This document shows positions 1 to 9,554 of a stretch of 64,000 bases of DNA, piece after piece. The position numbers and the translations under genes were made by a program. The stretch is from Paraferrimonas haliotis (GTDB lineage Bacteria; Pseudomonadota; Gammaproteobacteria; Enterobacterales; Shewanellaceae), in contig NZ_NRRB01000001.1 of assembly GCF_002282895.1 (NCBI RefSeq), forward strand, positions 372,001 through 436,000, given 5' to 3'. Under the pieces are notes generated by a model. The model searched no databases. It saw only the letters and a program-made list of their open reading frames with translations, and was not told the DNA's origin. The number at the start of each line of letters is the position of its first letter. The first letter of the stretch is position 1.

Positions 1-3
1 TAA

Positions 4-417
4 TTACTTCAAGTAGCCAGCCATTTCATCGATAACTTCTAGGCAGTTGTCGGATAGCAAAGCCAATTCGTGTTCAATGTCTTCCATGCTAGATGAGGAC
101 GATAAAGCCCCAAACACGACGTATTTATTGTCCACTTTGGCAAACGACGATAATGGCATGGGAATGTTCAGCTCGAGCATGGTTTGCAACATGTCCGTAC
201 GTTTGCTTTGATCCACTTCTTGCTCATCCCATAAGTAGCTGATGCATAGCACTTGATCATCGGTAACCGACACAAATACAGGTAACTCTTCACGCCCTAC
301 CACATTGACTTGTAATACTTCGACTTCGCCATCAATGGGATAACAGTCAAATTGAAAACCGGTATGGCTGTTATCACCCAGTTGATTAAGGTGGTTGGCG
401 ATCGTATGAATGTTCAT
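4..417 (-). CDS. yjfI: YjfI-type DUF2170 protein
   Basis: A 137-residue cytosolic protein of the DUF2170 (YjfI) family, with no signal peptide or membrane segment. Family members are usually encoded next to a PspA/YjfJ-type membrane-stress protein and DUF350 proteins, which fits the upstream neighbours here; the next operon member would lie beyond the left edge. The start at 417 is chosen because a GAGAGGA ribosome binding site lies 5 bases ahead of that ATG; an in-frame ATG at 480 would run through the promoter-like region. The biochemical role is unknown; a link to membrane stress is inferred from family context only. Confidence 0.82.
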   Translation of the reverse strand: MNIHTIANHLNQLGDNSHTGFQFDCYPIDGEVEVLQVNVVGREELPVFVSVTDDQVLCISYLWDEQEVDQSKRTDMLQTMLELNIPMPLSSFAKVDNKYVVFGALSSSSSMEDIEHELALLSDNCLEVIDEMAGYLK

Positions 418-430
418 AAGTGTCCTCTCT

Positions 431-476
431 GACATATTATGTCTAGTAACAATAGCAGCGCGACATAATATGTCAA
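431..476 (-). promoter_or_regulatory. Promoter of yjfI with twin palindromic operators
   Basis: On the minus strand a perfect -35 (TTGACA, 476-471) and a 16-base spacer lead to a fair -10 (TATTGT, 454-449). Two identical 13-bp palindromes, GACATAATATGTC, occupy 462-474 (overlapping the -35) and 431-443 (just past the -10, over the expected start site). Read on one strand they are inverted copies of each other, so they could also pair as a hairpin. The layout is that of a repressor operator pair. The regulator cannot be named from sequence. Confidence 0.6.
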
Positions 477-480
477 GCAT

Positions 481-2184
481 CTATTCGTTGAAATTTAATC
501 CTTGGCCTTTTGCCCAGGCTTGCTGATGATATTGATAGAGTTGGTTTGATCCAAAATGGTTCACTTTAATTGCTTGTTTATCCCAGTAAAAATCGCCAGG
601 AAAGGCAAATGAGGCGTGAACCATATCAAGTGTCAGCCACGCTTCATTTATTTTAGGCCACTCAGAAAGTGCCGATAACCGTTGTTGTGGCGATGGACCG
701 GTTTTGGTGGCTATGCTCCATCCCCACTCTCCAAAGCTAGGCACATTATGGTGGTATTGTTGAACCGCGCTAAACCCAGCAGCATCAAGCGTCTTCGCTA
801 CAGAAATAAACGCTTTGCGAGCATGGTAGGGCGATGTGGATTGCACCGCGATAACCCCATCGGCATTGAGCAGATGTTTAAGCTTGGCGTAAAACTGGTC
901 GCTATACACTTTGTTAATGTCTGGGTGGCTTGGATCCGGCAGATCCACAATGATGGTGTCGTAAAAGCGTTGTTGTCGAATTAAGTCGTCGGCGCCGTTA
1001 AAGGCATCGGCGTATATTACTTTTGCTCTCGGATCGTTAAGGGCATCGCCGGTTAAGTGGGTAATAGCTTTGGCTACACCTATAGAAAAATAACGTTCGG
1101 GGTGGGCAAAGGTGTTCACTAACTGTTGGTCAAGATCCATCAAAGTGACTTGCTTAGGTTGCCATTTCAGCACTTGCTTTAAGGCTAAGCCGTCGCCTCC
1201 ACCAATGATCAATATGTTGTCGTGACGGGGGCTTGCAGCCATGGCTGGGTGCACTAAAAAGCTGTGATATACGTGCTCGTCTTGGCTACTAAACTGCAGC
1301 CTTCCGTTTAAATAAAGCGAATAGACGGTGTTGGTTTGGGCGCCCATTTGACGCTCGGTGAGCACCATTTGTTGAAAGCGGGTGGCTTGTTGGAACACCA
1401 CTTTGTCTTGATACAGCAGATTATTAAATTGACGTTGCCAATCTGGGCCTTGCAGCGCAAGAGTAGCCAGCAATATCGCGGCTAAGCCATGCCCCAGCAG
1501 TAGCAATCTAGGACGACGAATGTAGCTCCAATAACGCCATAAAAAGACCAAGCCGGCAATCAAGTTCACGGTTGCAGTCATGGCGGCAGCGGTTTGGGTA
1601 TCAATGGTCAGCATCCAGATAACCCAAATAGCCGCTCCGATACCGGCGCCTATGTAGTCGGCGCCATAAATGGTGCCCGCATTATGCTTAAGATGCTCGC
1701 TGGCCAGATCTTGGCGGACTCTAGCAATCAGCGGAATTTCCATACCAATCAGCCAACCAAGAATTACCCCCCACACATAGGGCAAATATTGCGCCCACTT
1801 TTGCGCCGTCGCTAATAAGCCACCGCTGGGCGCCATTTCTTGTGGAAGCCCATAGGTGTCGGCAATTAGGCTTGGCAAGATTTGGGTTGCGCCGATGATG
1901 GCGGCGGTAAGTAAAATGGCGATTGAGCCTAAAATGGCCACCGACAATTCCAACACCGCAAAACCGCTAAAGGCACAACGCACCTTGCGCGCAGCAAACG
2001 CTCCTAACCCCATCGACACAATCATTAAGCCAATCATGGTGAAAATGGCCGCCTCCATAGCGCCCAAAATGCGACCCGCATAATGGGAGAGGAGGTATTC
2101 GTAGATGAGGCCGCAGCCGGCGAGAATGGTCATGATGCCCAACAATAGGGCATCATCAAGTTTTCCTAAATGGCGCTGGGTCAT
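481..2184 (-). CDS. Membrane-fused spermidine synthase-like protein
   Basis: A 567-residue protein with about seven hydrophobic segments in the first 250 residues followed by a soluble spermine/spermidine synthase-type domain. The soluble part has the SAM-fold glycine motif IIGGGDGLALKQ and the acidic motif VDLPDPSHP expected of aminopropyltransferases. Such fusions are known as membrane polyamine aminopropyltransferases and often sit beside DUF350 genes. It overlaps the stop of the upstream DUF350 gene as ATGA (2181-2184), so the two are translationally coupled. Whether it makes a polyamine is not shown by sequence; its substrate remains open. Confidence 0.8.
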   Translation of the reverse strand: MTQRHLGKLDDALLLGIMTILAGCGLIYEYLLSHYAGRILGAMEAAIFTMIGLMIVSMGLGAFAARKVRCAFSGFAVLELSVAILGSIAILLTAAIIGATQILPSLIADTYGLPQEMAPSGGLLATAQKWAQYLPYVWGVILGWLIGMEIPLIARVRQDLASEHLKHNAGTIYGADYIGAGIGAAIWVIWMLTIDTQTAAAMTATVNLIAGLVFLWRYWSYIRRPRLLLLGHGLAAILLATLALQGPDWQRQFNNLLYQDKVVFQQATRFQQMVLTERQMGAQTNTVYSLYLNGRLQFSSQDEHVYHSFLVHPAMAASPRHDNILIIGGGDGLALKQVLKWQPKQVTLMDLDQQLVNTFAHPERYFSIGVAKAITHLTGDALNDPRAKVIYADAFNGADDLIRQQRFYDTIIVDLPDPSHPDINKVYSDQFYAKLKHLLNADGVIAVQSTSPYHARKAFISVAKTLDAAGFSAVQQYHHNVPSFGEWGWSIATKTGPSPQQRLSALSEWPKINEAWLTLDMVHASFAFPGDFYWDKQAIKVNHFGSNQLYQYHQQAWAKGQGLNFNE

Positions 2185-3074
2185 ACCATTAAGGCAGCCA
2201 AAATAAGGGCAATACCAATGCTAATGGATAATTCAATAGCGGCAACACCAATGTTTTCCTGTTGATCCACTTCTTGAGTCAGATTAATTCCGGCGAGCAC
2301 CAAACGTTTAGCAACCGGCAGCACCAGTAAAAGAATGACCAACATGATGAGCGAATAGCTAAACCAACCGGCAATGTTCGACAGATAGCTATAGGGGTTA
2401 AACTCAACAAAGTAGCTTGCAGAATTAAAGGTAATGGCGAGCGCAATGAGGTAGCCACCATGACGGATAGCCAGCGCAATTTGCCCCTGTTCTAAGGCGT
2501 GTTGCAAGCTGCCGTTTGGATTACGACGTTGATACTGATAATCCCGCACTCGGGTCATGGTAACCAACATCAGCTGGGTCACAATAAAACCGGTGAAAAT
2601 GGCAATAAAGGTATTAACATCAAGCCCTTCTGCCCAAATTAAGTTAGCGCGAATAATGATGGCGGTGGCTATGGCTACGCAAGCATCGACAATGGCGACG
2701 GCTTTGTTGCCCTCGATAATAAGGCCCGGTTTATCGATCTTGTTGAGCGCTACTTTGTCGTGTAACCAGCGTCCCATTTTAATCAGCAACAGGCCACAAA
2801 TGCCGTAGATGCTCATGCCGATGAACTCTATTACAAACGACTCGGCCGCTTCACCGCTAATTGCGCCTGTAAGCACAATACTTAATGCCAGCACTGCGCC
2901 GGCGGTACTGATACCAAAGGCGAAGTTGTCTTTCTCTGCTAATTCTTTGGTGCTGTTAACGCGGCTATACCAACCTTGTAGAAATCGCATCAAGGTCAGT
3001 AGAGCAATGGCCACGATAAGGTCGATTACCAAAATCACCGCCAGGTCAGATGAGATACCCATGTGATTCAACAT
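2181..3074 (-). CDS. Double DUF350 membrane protein (YjfL-like)
   Basis: A 297-residue, highly hydrophobic inner-membrane protein. DUF350/YjfL proteins are about 130 residues with four membrane segments; this one is twice that and looks like two DUF350 units in tandem, each starting near the motif pair GISTAGAVLALSI and IRHGGYLIALAI (about residues 53 and 203). An AAGGA ribosome binding site precedes the ATG. It sits between a lipoprotein gene and the spermidine synthase-like gene and is coupled to the latter by ATGA overlap. Function unknown; the family is linked by context to envelope stress. Confidence 0.78.
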   Translation of the reverse strand: MLNHMGISSDLAVILVIDLIVAIALLTLMRFLQGWYSRVNSTKELAEKDNFAFGISTAGAVLALSIVLTGAISGEAAESFVIEFIGMSIYGICGLLLIKMGRWLHDKVALNKIDKPGLIIEGNKAVAIVDACVAIATAIIIRANLIWAEGLDVNTFIAIFTGFIVTQLMLVTMTRVRDYQYQRRNPNGSLQHALEQGQIALAIRHGGYLIALAITFNSASYFVEFNPYSYLSNIAGWFSYSLIMLVILLLVLPVAKRLVLAGINLTQEVDQQENIGVAAIELSISIGIALILAALMV

Positions 3075-3092
3075 AATTTGAAATCCTTTCTG

Positions 3093-4022
3093 TTATTTAC
3101 CGCGGCGAGTGCTGCGAGTTGTTCTTTTATTACTGTTACGAAAACCGTTGCTGCTGCCTTTGGCATAATTAGAGCGAAACTTAGAGGCGCTGCTTGGACG
3201 ATTTTTGGTTTGTTGAGCTACTTGGCTAGAGCGCGATAAACCGCTGCTTCCGGTTTTGGTGCGAGCGTAAGGGCTGCCAAAATTCTTGTCTCGTGAAAAC
3301 GTTTTCTGTTGCGTTCGCACTTGTTTTGGCGAGCTGTAACGTTTACGGCCATAGTCGCCGTAATAGCTGTAATCGCGGTTACGACTCCAGCGATCGTAGC
3401 GCACAGGGTTGGTTAAATTAGAGAACATGGCGTACATGCCGTACCATTGCCAAAATGACATGCCATTAGAGCCGCTTTCCCACGAACCATAAGCTGGGTT
3501 TCCGACCAACTGACTGCCGGCACCAAAATCTTCGGCGCCATTAGCGGCCATACTGGCGGCTTTGCTGACCGAATTAACACGTGCGAGTGCGCCATTAGAC
3601 ATATCGGCAATTACATTAACTGGGTCCGACAGTAAATCATTATAACTGTTCGGGTCCGCCGCCAATGTTAATTCGTAGGCTTCGGCAAGTTGCTCATCTA
3701 AGTCGATAAAGTTTGCCGAATCGCCCAACTCTTGATAGCGGGTTACTAGTTGCTGAAATAGAGGCCCTTGGGTGGTGGCGTCTAATTGCAGCTGGCTTAA
3801 CAGCGGTGCCAGCTCTGGACGGCTTTGGGCCAGTACTTGGCTGTATTGATTGAGCAACATGGCGTTGCGTATTTCGCCTTTGTCAATCATTTGCCCCAAG
3901 CGGGCGATGCGTTGTTCCGATTGCTGTTGATAATGGCTTATTTTTTCAGGTCTATCGTCGCCACAGCCACTGATCAATAGCGCGCTGATGATGACAAAAA
4001 CTCGTGCTAGCTTCGCTGCCAT
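3093..4022 (-). CDS. Lipoprotein with long cationic low-complexity tail
   Basis: About 309 residues, first gene of the minus-strand operon. The start at 4022 is preferred over an in-frame ATG at 4055 because GGAG lies 5 bases upstream and the protein then begins directly with a lipoprotein signal peptide ending LLISGC. The middle is helical and rich in Gln/Leu. The last roughly 100 residues are rich in Arg, Lys, Ser, Tyr and Gly with almost no acidic residues, so this part is probably disordered and may bind a polyanion such as LPS, nucleic acid or peptidoglycan (inference). No named family recognised. The neighbours suggest an envelope-stress role. Confidence 0.7.
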   Translation of the reverse strand: MAAKLARVFVIISALLISGCGDDRPEKISHYQQQSEQRIARLGQMIDKGEIRNAMLLNQYSQVLAQSRPELAPLLSQLQLDATTQGPLFQQLVTRYQELGDSANFIDLDEQLAEAYELTLAADPNSYNDLLSDPVNVIADMSNGALARVNSVSKAASMAANGAEDFGAGSQLVGNPAYGSWESGSNGMSFWQWYGMYAMFSNLTNPVRYDRWSRNRDYSYYGDYGRKRYSSPKQVRTQQKTFSRDKNFGSPYARTKTGSSGLSRSSQVAQQTKNRPSSASKFRSNYAKGSSNGFRNSNKRTTRSTRRGK

Positions 4023-4101
4023 GCCTGCTCCATTAATGGTAAAGTATTTGGACACTTTGGGTCGTTAAAGTATAACCAAGCTTTATTCTTAGGACGTTAT
4101 T

Positions 4102-6960
4102 ATGGCCATTGATGCCGCCGGCAACAAGCAACAATTACAGATTGTTACTAAGGTAAAACAACAGTATTGGCAGCAACTTACTGAAAAATGGCAAGCTCCA
4201 GAGCAAGTATTAAGCGCTTCCCAATGCCAATTATTGGAACAAATCTTAAGTTGCAGCGACTTTGTTGCCAATCAACTGATACGCCGTCCTGAGTGGATTG
4301 AAGCCATGTTGATTGACGGCGAACTGTTCAAACCGCAGCGCCACCTCGACTATCGACAGCGGCTAAGCCACCAACTTCGCGATTGTGGCAACGACGATCA
4401 AGCTAAGCAGATTCTACGCCGGTTTAGAAATCGAGAAATGGTGCTGATTGCGTGGCGTGACTTCTGCGCTCTAGCGCCTTTACGGGAGAGTCTTGTTCAC
4501 CTTTCAGAGCTTGCCCAAGCCATTATTTTAGAAAGCCGCGACTGGTTAACCAAAACTATGATGGCGGCTAATGGCATTCCCATGGATGAGCACGGAGTGG
4601 AACAGCAATTATTAGTGATCGGAATGGGAAAGCTGGGTGGTCGCGAACTCAATTACTCGTCAGACATTGACCTGATTTTTTGCTTCGGTGAACACGGCCA
4701 TACCCAAGGAGGGCGACGCAGCCTCGAAAACCAAGCCTACTTTATTCGCCTCGGCCAACGGCTGGTTAATTTATTGCACCAAGTCACGGTGGATGGTTTT
4801 TGTTATCGGGTCGACATGCGCCTTCGGCCGTTTGGCGATTCCGGGCCGTTAGTGGTGAGTTTTCAAGCCATGGAAGACTATTATCAAGAGCAAGGGCGTG
4901 AATGGGAACGCTATGCCATGGTGAAAGGCCGCGTGTTAGGGGAACGTAACCAAGCGGTAGTAGAGCTGAGTGAACTCATGCGACCCTTTGTGTATCGTCG
5001 CTATTTGGATTTTTCCGCCGTCGAGTCACTTCGCAAAATGAAGCAAATGATTGCTCAAGAAGTTCGTCGGCGTCAGCTCACGGATAACATAAAACTGGGT
5101 CAAGGCGGCATTCGCGAAGTGGAGTTTGCGGTGCAAAGCCTGCAACTCATTCGCGGCGGGCGCGAGCCAAGTCTACGAACACAAAGCTTGTATAAAGGGC
5201 TGCAACAACTGCATCAGTTGGGGCAAATTAGTGCTTTGCAAAAGCAGCAACTGCAAGACAATTACGATTTACTGCGGCGAGTTGAAAACCTGCTACAGGC
5301 CATTAACGACCAGCAAACTCAAACCTTGCCAGATAACGAGCTGGATTGGGCGCGATTGTGCATTGGTTGCGGTTATGACGACAGTCAAGCGTTACGCAAG
5401 GCCATTAATCATGCCATGGAGCAAATTCATCAGGTGTTCTTAGACACCATTGGTGATGACAACGACGACACACAACAACCCAGTTGGTGTCAGTCGCTTT
5501 GGCAGTCGTATCAAGAGGATGTGGCCTTAGCCATTGCTAGCGAAGTGCTGGCTCACAGCGAAGCGTTTGTGGCGCAATTAAGCCAATGGCGAACCATGAG
5601 CAGTAAGCGTCGTACAGGCGCTCGCGGGCGCGAGACGTTGGACAAACTGATGCCGTGCATCATCGAAGACTGCAGTAGTTATAAACAGCCGCATTTGGTG
5701 TTGCAACGGGTTACTCAGGTGCTTGACAAAATTCTAACCCGCACGACTTACCTAGAGCTTTTGCTGGAAAATCCAGGCGCCCGAGCGCAGTTGCTCCGCT
5801 TGTGTCAGGCCAGTCCGTGGATCACCGAGCAGTTGGCGCGCTTTCCACTCTTGCTCGACGAGCTTATTGATCCGGTGTTGCTGTACAATCCGACACCGCT
5901 GAATGAGTATTCCAGTGAGTTGCGTCAGTATCTATTGCGCATTGGTGAAGACGATTTAGAAGGACAGATGGAAGCGCTGCGTCAATTTAAGCTGGCTCAG
6001 CAATTGAAAATTGCAGCAGCGGATGTAACCGGCGTCTTGCCGTTAATGGAAGTGTCTGATCACTTAACCTTTTTAGCCGAAGCGGTTATTGAACAGGTGG
6101 TGAATCAAGCTTGGCAGCAAGTTACCGAGCGCCACGGTACCCCACCGGGGTTGGCTAAAGGAGAAACCGGTTTTGTGGTGGCGGCATACGGCAAAGCCGG
6201 TGGCATTGAGCTTGGGTATGGCTCTGATTTGGATTTGGTTTTCTTGCATCAGTCGTTGGACGGGCAAACTCAAGGCAGCGACCGCAGCATTGATGCGAAG
6301 CATTTTTATTTAAAGCTGGCGCAGCGAATTCTGCATTTGTTCTCAACCCGCACGCCCTCTGGAATTCTTTATGAAGTGGATATGCGCTTGCGACCATCAG
6401 GTGCCTCAGGCCTACTGGTCAGTGAGCTGGATAGCTTTGCCGATTACCAACAAAACGAAGCTTGGGTATGGGAGCATCAGGCATTAATTCGTTCCCGAGT
6501 GGTTTATGGCGCGCCAGAACTGGCGGGCCGCTACAGTCGAATTCGCTCTGCAGTGCTGTCTAAAGGCATTGAGCCGGAAAAGCTAAAACAAGAAGTGCGC
6601 GATATGCGCAAAAAAATGCGTGACCACCTGTTAAACAGCGCCGATGATATTGATCTAAAACAAGGTGTGGGTGGGATTACCGACATCGAGTTTATTGCGC
6701 AATATTTAGTGCTGGCGCACGCACCTGCACACCTAAGCTTGTGTCGTTGGTCAGACAATGTGCGTATTTTCGAACAGCTAGCCGAGACGGAAATCATACC
6801 CTTTGAGCAAGCGCAACTCTTGATTAACGCATACTGTACCTTGCGCAACGCTAGCCATCGCAAAACTCTATCGGTTCCCGAAACTCCATCAGAACCTTCG
6901 GTCAACCACGCCATGGCCAATGTAGAGGCGATTTGGAACCAGTTATTCGAGGTTAGTTAG
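4102..6960 (+). CDS. glnE: Glutamine synthetase adenylyltransferase/adenylyl-removing enzyme
   Basis: A 952-residue bifunctional enzyme that adenylylates and deadenylylates glutamine synthetase in response to PII, setting nitrogen assimilation. Length matches E. coli GlnE (946). Two nucleotidyltransferase domains are visible: the N-terminal one with GMGKLGG (174-180) and DID (D188, D190), and the C-terminal one with [10 protein letters not shown] (D709, D711). In the family the N-terminal half removes AMP and the C-terminal half adds it. AGGA lies 7 bases before the ATG. It is followed by lpxL (convergent) and hldE, the latter being the usual glnE partner in enterics. Confidence 0.97.
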   Translation: MAIDAAGNKQQLQIVTKVKQQYWQQLTEKWQAPEQVLSASQCQLLEQILSCSDFVANQLIRRPEWIEAMLIDGELFKPQRHLDYRQRLSHQLRDCGNDDQAKQILRRFRNREMVLIAWRDFCALAPLRESLVHLSELAQAIILESRDWLTKTMMAANGIPMDEHGVEQQLLVIGMGKLGGRELNYSSDIDLIFCFGEHGHTQGGRRSLENQAYFIRLGQRLVNLLHQVTVDGFCYRVDMRLRPFGDSGPLVVSFQAMEDYYQEQGREWERYAMVKGRVLGERNQAVVELSELMRPFVYRRYLDFSAVESLRKMKQMIAQEVRRRQLTDNIKLGQGGIREVEFAVQSLQLIRGGREPSLRTQSLYKGLQQLHQLGQISALQKQQLQDNYDLLRRVENLLQAINDQQTQTLPDNELDWARLCIGCGYDDSQALRKAINHAMEQIHQVFLDTIGDDNDDTQQPSWCQSLWQSYQEDVALAIASEVLAHSEAFVAQLSQWRTMSSKRRTGARGRETLDKLMPCIIEDCSSYKQPHLVLQRVTQVLDKILTRTTYLELLLENPGARAQLLRLCQASPWITEQLARFPLLLDELIDPVLLYNPTPLNEYSSELRQYLLRIGEDDLEGQMEALRQFKLAQQLKIAAADVTGVLPLMEVSDHLTFLAEAVIEQVVNQAWQQVTERHGTPPGLAKGETGFVVAAYGKAGGIELGYGSDLDLVFLHQSLDGQTQGSDRSIDAKHFYLKLAQRILHLFSTRTPSGILYEVDMRLRPSGASGLLVSELDSFADYQQNEAWVWEHQALIRSRVVYGAPELAGRYSRIRSAVLSKGIEPEKLKQEVRDMRKKMRDHLLNSADDIDLKQGVGGITDIEFIAQYLVLAHAPAHLSLCRWSDNVRIFEQLAETEIIPFEQAQLLINAYCTLRNASHRKTLSVPETPSEPSVNHAMANVEAIWNQLFEVS

Positions 6961-6961
6961 A

Positions 6962-7075
6962 GAAAAGCGGTTGTATAATCTGCCGCAGAAAACGTTCAAA
7001 TTCAGGGATGAATTTGCGAGCGTACAAGGAGGTATTCACAGCGTTTTTCGAAGGAAGACTATACAACCGCTTTTC
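6962..7075. repeat. Long palindromic repeat, copy 1
   Basis: A 114-bp hairpin-forming element filling the gap between the convergent glnE and lpxL genes, one base after the glnE stop. The outer arms are perfect 16-bp inverted repeats (6962-6977 GAAAAGCGGTTGTATA; 7060-7075). The interior (about 6982-7055) is closely similar, by eye roughly three bases in four, to the reverse complement of the interior of the element at 60590-60694, although the outer arms are unrelated. Placement between converging genes suggests a role as bidirectional transcript end or mRNA-processing element, or simply a tolerated ERIC/MITE-like insertion. Confidence 0.75.
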
Positions 7076-7092
7076 AGCTAAAACCTAACTCG

Positions 7093-8016
7093 CTAATACA
7101 GGGAGCCTTGGCCATCTGGGCGAGTTTTGAAGCGTCGGTGCAGCCACATGTATTGGGCTTTGTTTTGGCTAATAATGGACTCCACCACTTTGTTGCAGGT
7201 TTTGGCGTCTTCCAGCTCGTTATCGCCAGGGAAGTTCTCTAGCGGTGGGCTGATGACTACGCGGTAGCCTTTATCGCCGTCAGTGCGCTCCACAAAAAAA
7301 GGTAATATTTTAGCGTTTCCTTGTTTAGCGAGCATGGTGGCGGCGGTAATGGTGGCGGCCTGTTCTACGCCAAACCAAGGTGCGAAAACGGCGCGTCTTG
7401 GGCCAAAGTCTTGATCGGCGGTGTACCAGATTAAGTCTGGCATGTGCAGGGTTTCAAGCATGCCGCGTACAGCGCCTTTCTTCGGGATCATGCCCTTAGC
7501 GGATTTGAGCCGACCTCGGGTTTGCAGATACTCCAATAGCGGATTATCGTTGGGTCGAAACACACCGTAACCGCCGCTTTCTTGGGTGAGTACTCGAGGA
7601 CCCATTTCTAAGCACAGTGCGTGTACGGCAAACAGGACGACGCCGTTGCCGTCGTTTAGTGTTTGCTCTATGTGCTCAACGCCGGTCATGTCCATGTGCT
7701 GACGAACCCGTTTGTCTGACCACCACCAAGCATTGACCGAATCAAAAATGGCTTTGCCGGTTTCTTCGAAATTGCGTTTTACCAGATGCTGTCGTTCCTG
7801 CTCGCTCATTTCGGGGAAGCACAGCTCTAAGTTGCGCTGGGCGGTATGAACGCGCTTTTTCAAAAAACGGTGTACTAAACGACCCAATCCTGCACCCATT
7901 TTCATTTGAATGGGTAATGGTAAACGGGTGGTTAACCACAACAATCCGGCGAAAAACCAGATTAACCAGTATTTTGGATGCAGCAGTTGGGCGCTAAATT
8001 GCGCTTTCGTTATCAC
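7093..8016 (-). CDS. lpxL: Lipid A late acyltransferase, LpxL/LpxM family
   Basis: A 307-residue inner-membrane acyltransferase that transfers a fatty acyl chain from acyl-ACP to Kdo2-lipid IVA (or the mono-acylated form). One N-terminal membrane segment (about 17-30) is followed by the acyltransferase domain with the HX4E catalytic motif (H132, E137, HALCLE) and the conserved TADQDFGPRRAVFAPWFG stretch. Family length is about 306. The start codon is GTG. It is divergent from hldE, also an LPS gene. Lauroyl versus myristoyl specificity, and thus LpxL versus LpxM, cannot be settled by eye. Confidence 0.85.
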   Translation of the reverse strand: MITKAQFSAQLLHPKYWLIWFFAGLLWLTTRLPLPIQMKMGAGLGRLVHRFLKKRVHTAQRNLELCFPEMSEQERQHLVKRNFEETGKAIFDSVNAWWWSDKRVRQHMDMTGVEHIEQTLNDGNGVVLFAVHALCLEMGPRVLTQESGGYGVFRPNDNPLLEYLQTRGRLKSAKGMIPKKGAVRGMLETLHMPDLIWYTADQDFGPRRAVFAPWFGVEQAATITAATMLAKQGNAKILPFFVERTDGDKGYRVVISPPLENFPGDNELEDAKTCNKVVESIISQNKAQYMWLHRRFKTRPDGQGSLY

Positions 8017-8126
8017 GTTATCTAAACTCTGTTGGTAAATTTCAGCTGCTATAGCTTAAATCGATTAGGCTTTTAGGTACAATCAATCTAATCACACTTA
8101 TTAAAAAGTTTTAAGTCGAGTTAATT

Positions 8127-9554
8127 ATGCTTGAATTGCCAGCCTTTGAAACCGCCAAGGTCCTTGTTCTTGGTGACGTAATGCTGGATCGATATTGGGT
8201 CGGTCCTACGTCTCGAATTTCTCCTGAAGCGCCCGTGCCTGTTGTTAAGGTAGAGCAGCTCGATGATCGCCCTGGTGGTGCGGCAAACGTGGCCTTTAAC
8301 GTGGCAACACTTGGCGGTCAAGCCAACTTGGCGGGACTGGTGGGTAAAGACGATGCCGCCAAAGCCTTGGCGGTGGGTATTGAAGCGCTTGGCGTAAATA
8401 CCGCGCTGATGGCGGTGGACTCGGCACCGACGATTACCAAGCTTAGGGTGTTGTCCCGTAATCAGCAACTGCTGCGGCTGGACTTTGAACAAGAGTTTGT
8501 TGAGCAAGACTCGCAAGCACTGATGGCCCATTGGGCTGATAAGCTGACCGACGTAAAGGTTCTGGTGTTGTCGGATTATGCCAAAGGTACTCTAGCCGCT
8601 CCTCAAGCGCTCATTGCGGCGGCTAAATCCCAGCAAGTGGCTGTGGTTGTGGACCCAAAAGGTCACGATTTTAGCCGCTACCAAGGAGCGACCGTACTCA
8701 CCCCAAATATGAGCGAATTTGAAGGGGTCGTAGGCAAAGTGATCGATGAACAGGATCTCATCGAAAAAGGCGAGCGATTAATGGAGCAGCTGCAGCTCAG
8801 CGCGCTGTTAATCACCCGCAGTGAGCATGGCATGACTTTGCTGCAACAAGGCCAAGACAGTTACCACATTCCAACACAGGCCAAGGAAGTGTACGACGTC
8901 ACCGGTGCCGGAGATACGGTAGTGGCTACGTTAGCGTCGTCGCTCGCGGCCGGCTCCAGCCTTAAAGACGCCTGCATGTTGGCCAACGTCGCTGCAGGTG
9001 TCGTAGTGGCAAAAGTGGGTACGTCAACGGTGAGTGATGTGGAACTTGCAGACGCGGTTTTACAGGCCAATCCTGGCTCCGATTTAGGGGTGCTGTCACA
9101 AAGCCAAATGCTTAAAAGCATTCGAGCCGCTCAAGCTCGCGGCGAAACTGTTGTCATGACCAATGGCTGTTTCGATATTCTCCACGCCGGCCATGTAAGT
9201 TATTTGCAGCAAGCCAAAGCCTTAGGTGATCGACTGATTGTTGCGGTTAATGATGACGATTCGGTGAAGCGCTTAAAAGGCGAGGGCAGGCCGGTGAATC
9301 CAGTTAATCGCCGTATGGCGGTCCTCGAAGGACTGGGTGCTGTTGATTGGGTGATCCCGTTTAGCGAGGACACGCCTCAGCGAGTCATTGCAGAATTGTT
9401 GCCGAATATATTGGTTAAAGGCGGTGATTATCAACCCCAAGAAATCGCCGGCGGTGAAGAAGTCATTGCCAATGGTGGAGAGGTTAAAGTGCTCGGGTTT
9501 GAAGACGGTTGCTCCACCACCGCCATTATCAAACAAATTGAGCAAGGGCGTTAA
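8127..9554 (+). CDS. hldE: Bifunctional heptose-7-phosphate kinase / heptose-1-phosphate adenylyltransferase
   Basis: A 475-residue two-domain cytosolic enzyme of ADP-L-glycero-D-manno-heptose synthesis for LPS inner core. Residues 1 to about 320 form a ribokinase-type kinase with the TGAGD motif (T259-D263, Asp as base). The C-terminal part is a nucleotidyltransferase with [12 protein letters not shown] (345-356, HxGH). Length matches E. coli HldE (477). A possible -10 (TACAAT, 8078-8083) lies upstream without a clear -35. The next gene starts on the base after its stop codon, so the two are probably co-translated. Confidence 0.97.
   Translation: MLELPAFETAKVLVLGDVMLDRYWVGPTSRISPEAPVPVVKVEQLDDRPGGAANVAFNVATLGGQANLAGLVGKDDAAKALAVGIEALGVNTALMAVDSAPTITKLRVLSRNQQLLRLDFEQEFVEQDSQALMAHWADKLTDVKVLVLSDYAKGTLAAPQALIAAAKSQQVAVVVDPKGHDFSRYQGATVLTPNMSEFEGVVGKVIDEQDLIEKGERLMEQLQLSALLITRSEHGMTLLQQGQDSYHIPTQAKEVYDVTGAGDTVVATLASSLAAGSSLKDACMLANVAAGVVVAKVGTSTVSDVELADAVLQANPGSDLGVLSQSQMLKSIRAAQARGETVVMTNGCFDILHAGHVSYLQQAKALGDRLIVAVNDDDSVKRLKGEGRPVNPVNRRMAVLEGLGAVDWVIPFSEDTPQRVIAELLPNILVKGGDYQPQEIAGGEEVIANGGEVKVLGFEDGCSTTAIIKQIEQGR

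Noticed and set aside
8121..8531. 136-residue open frame opposite hldE
   Set aside because: Antisense to the conserved kinase domain, Arg/His-rich, no start signal.
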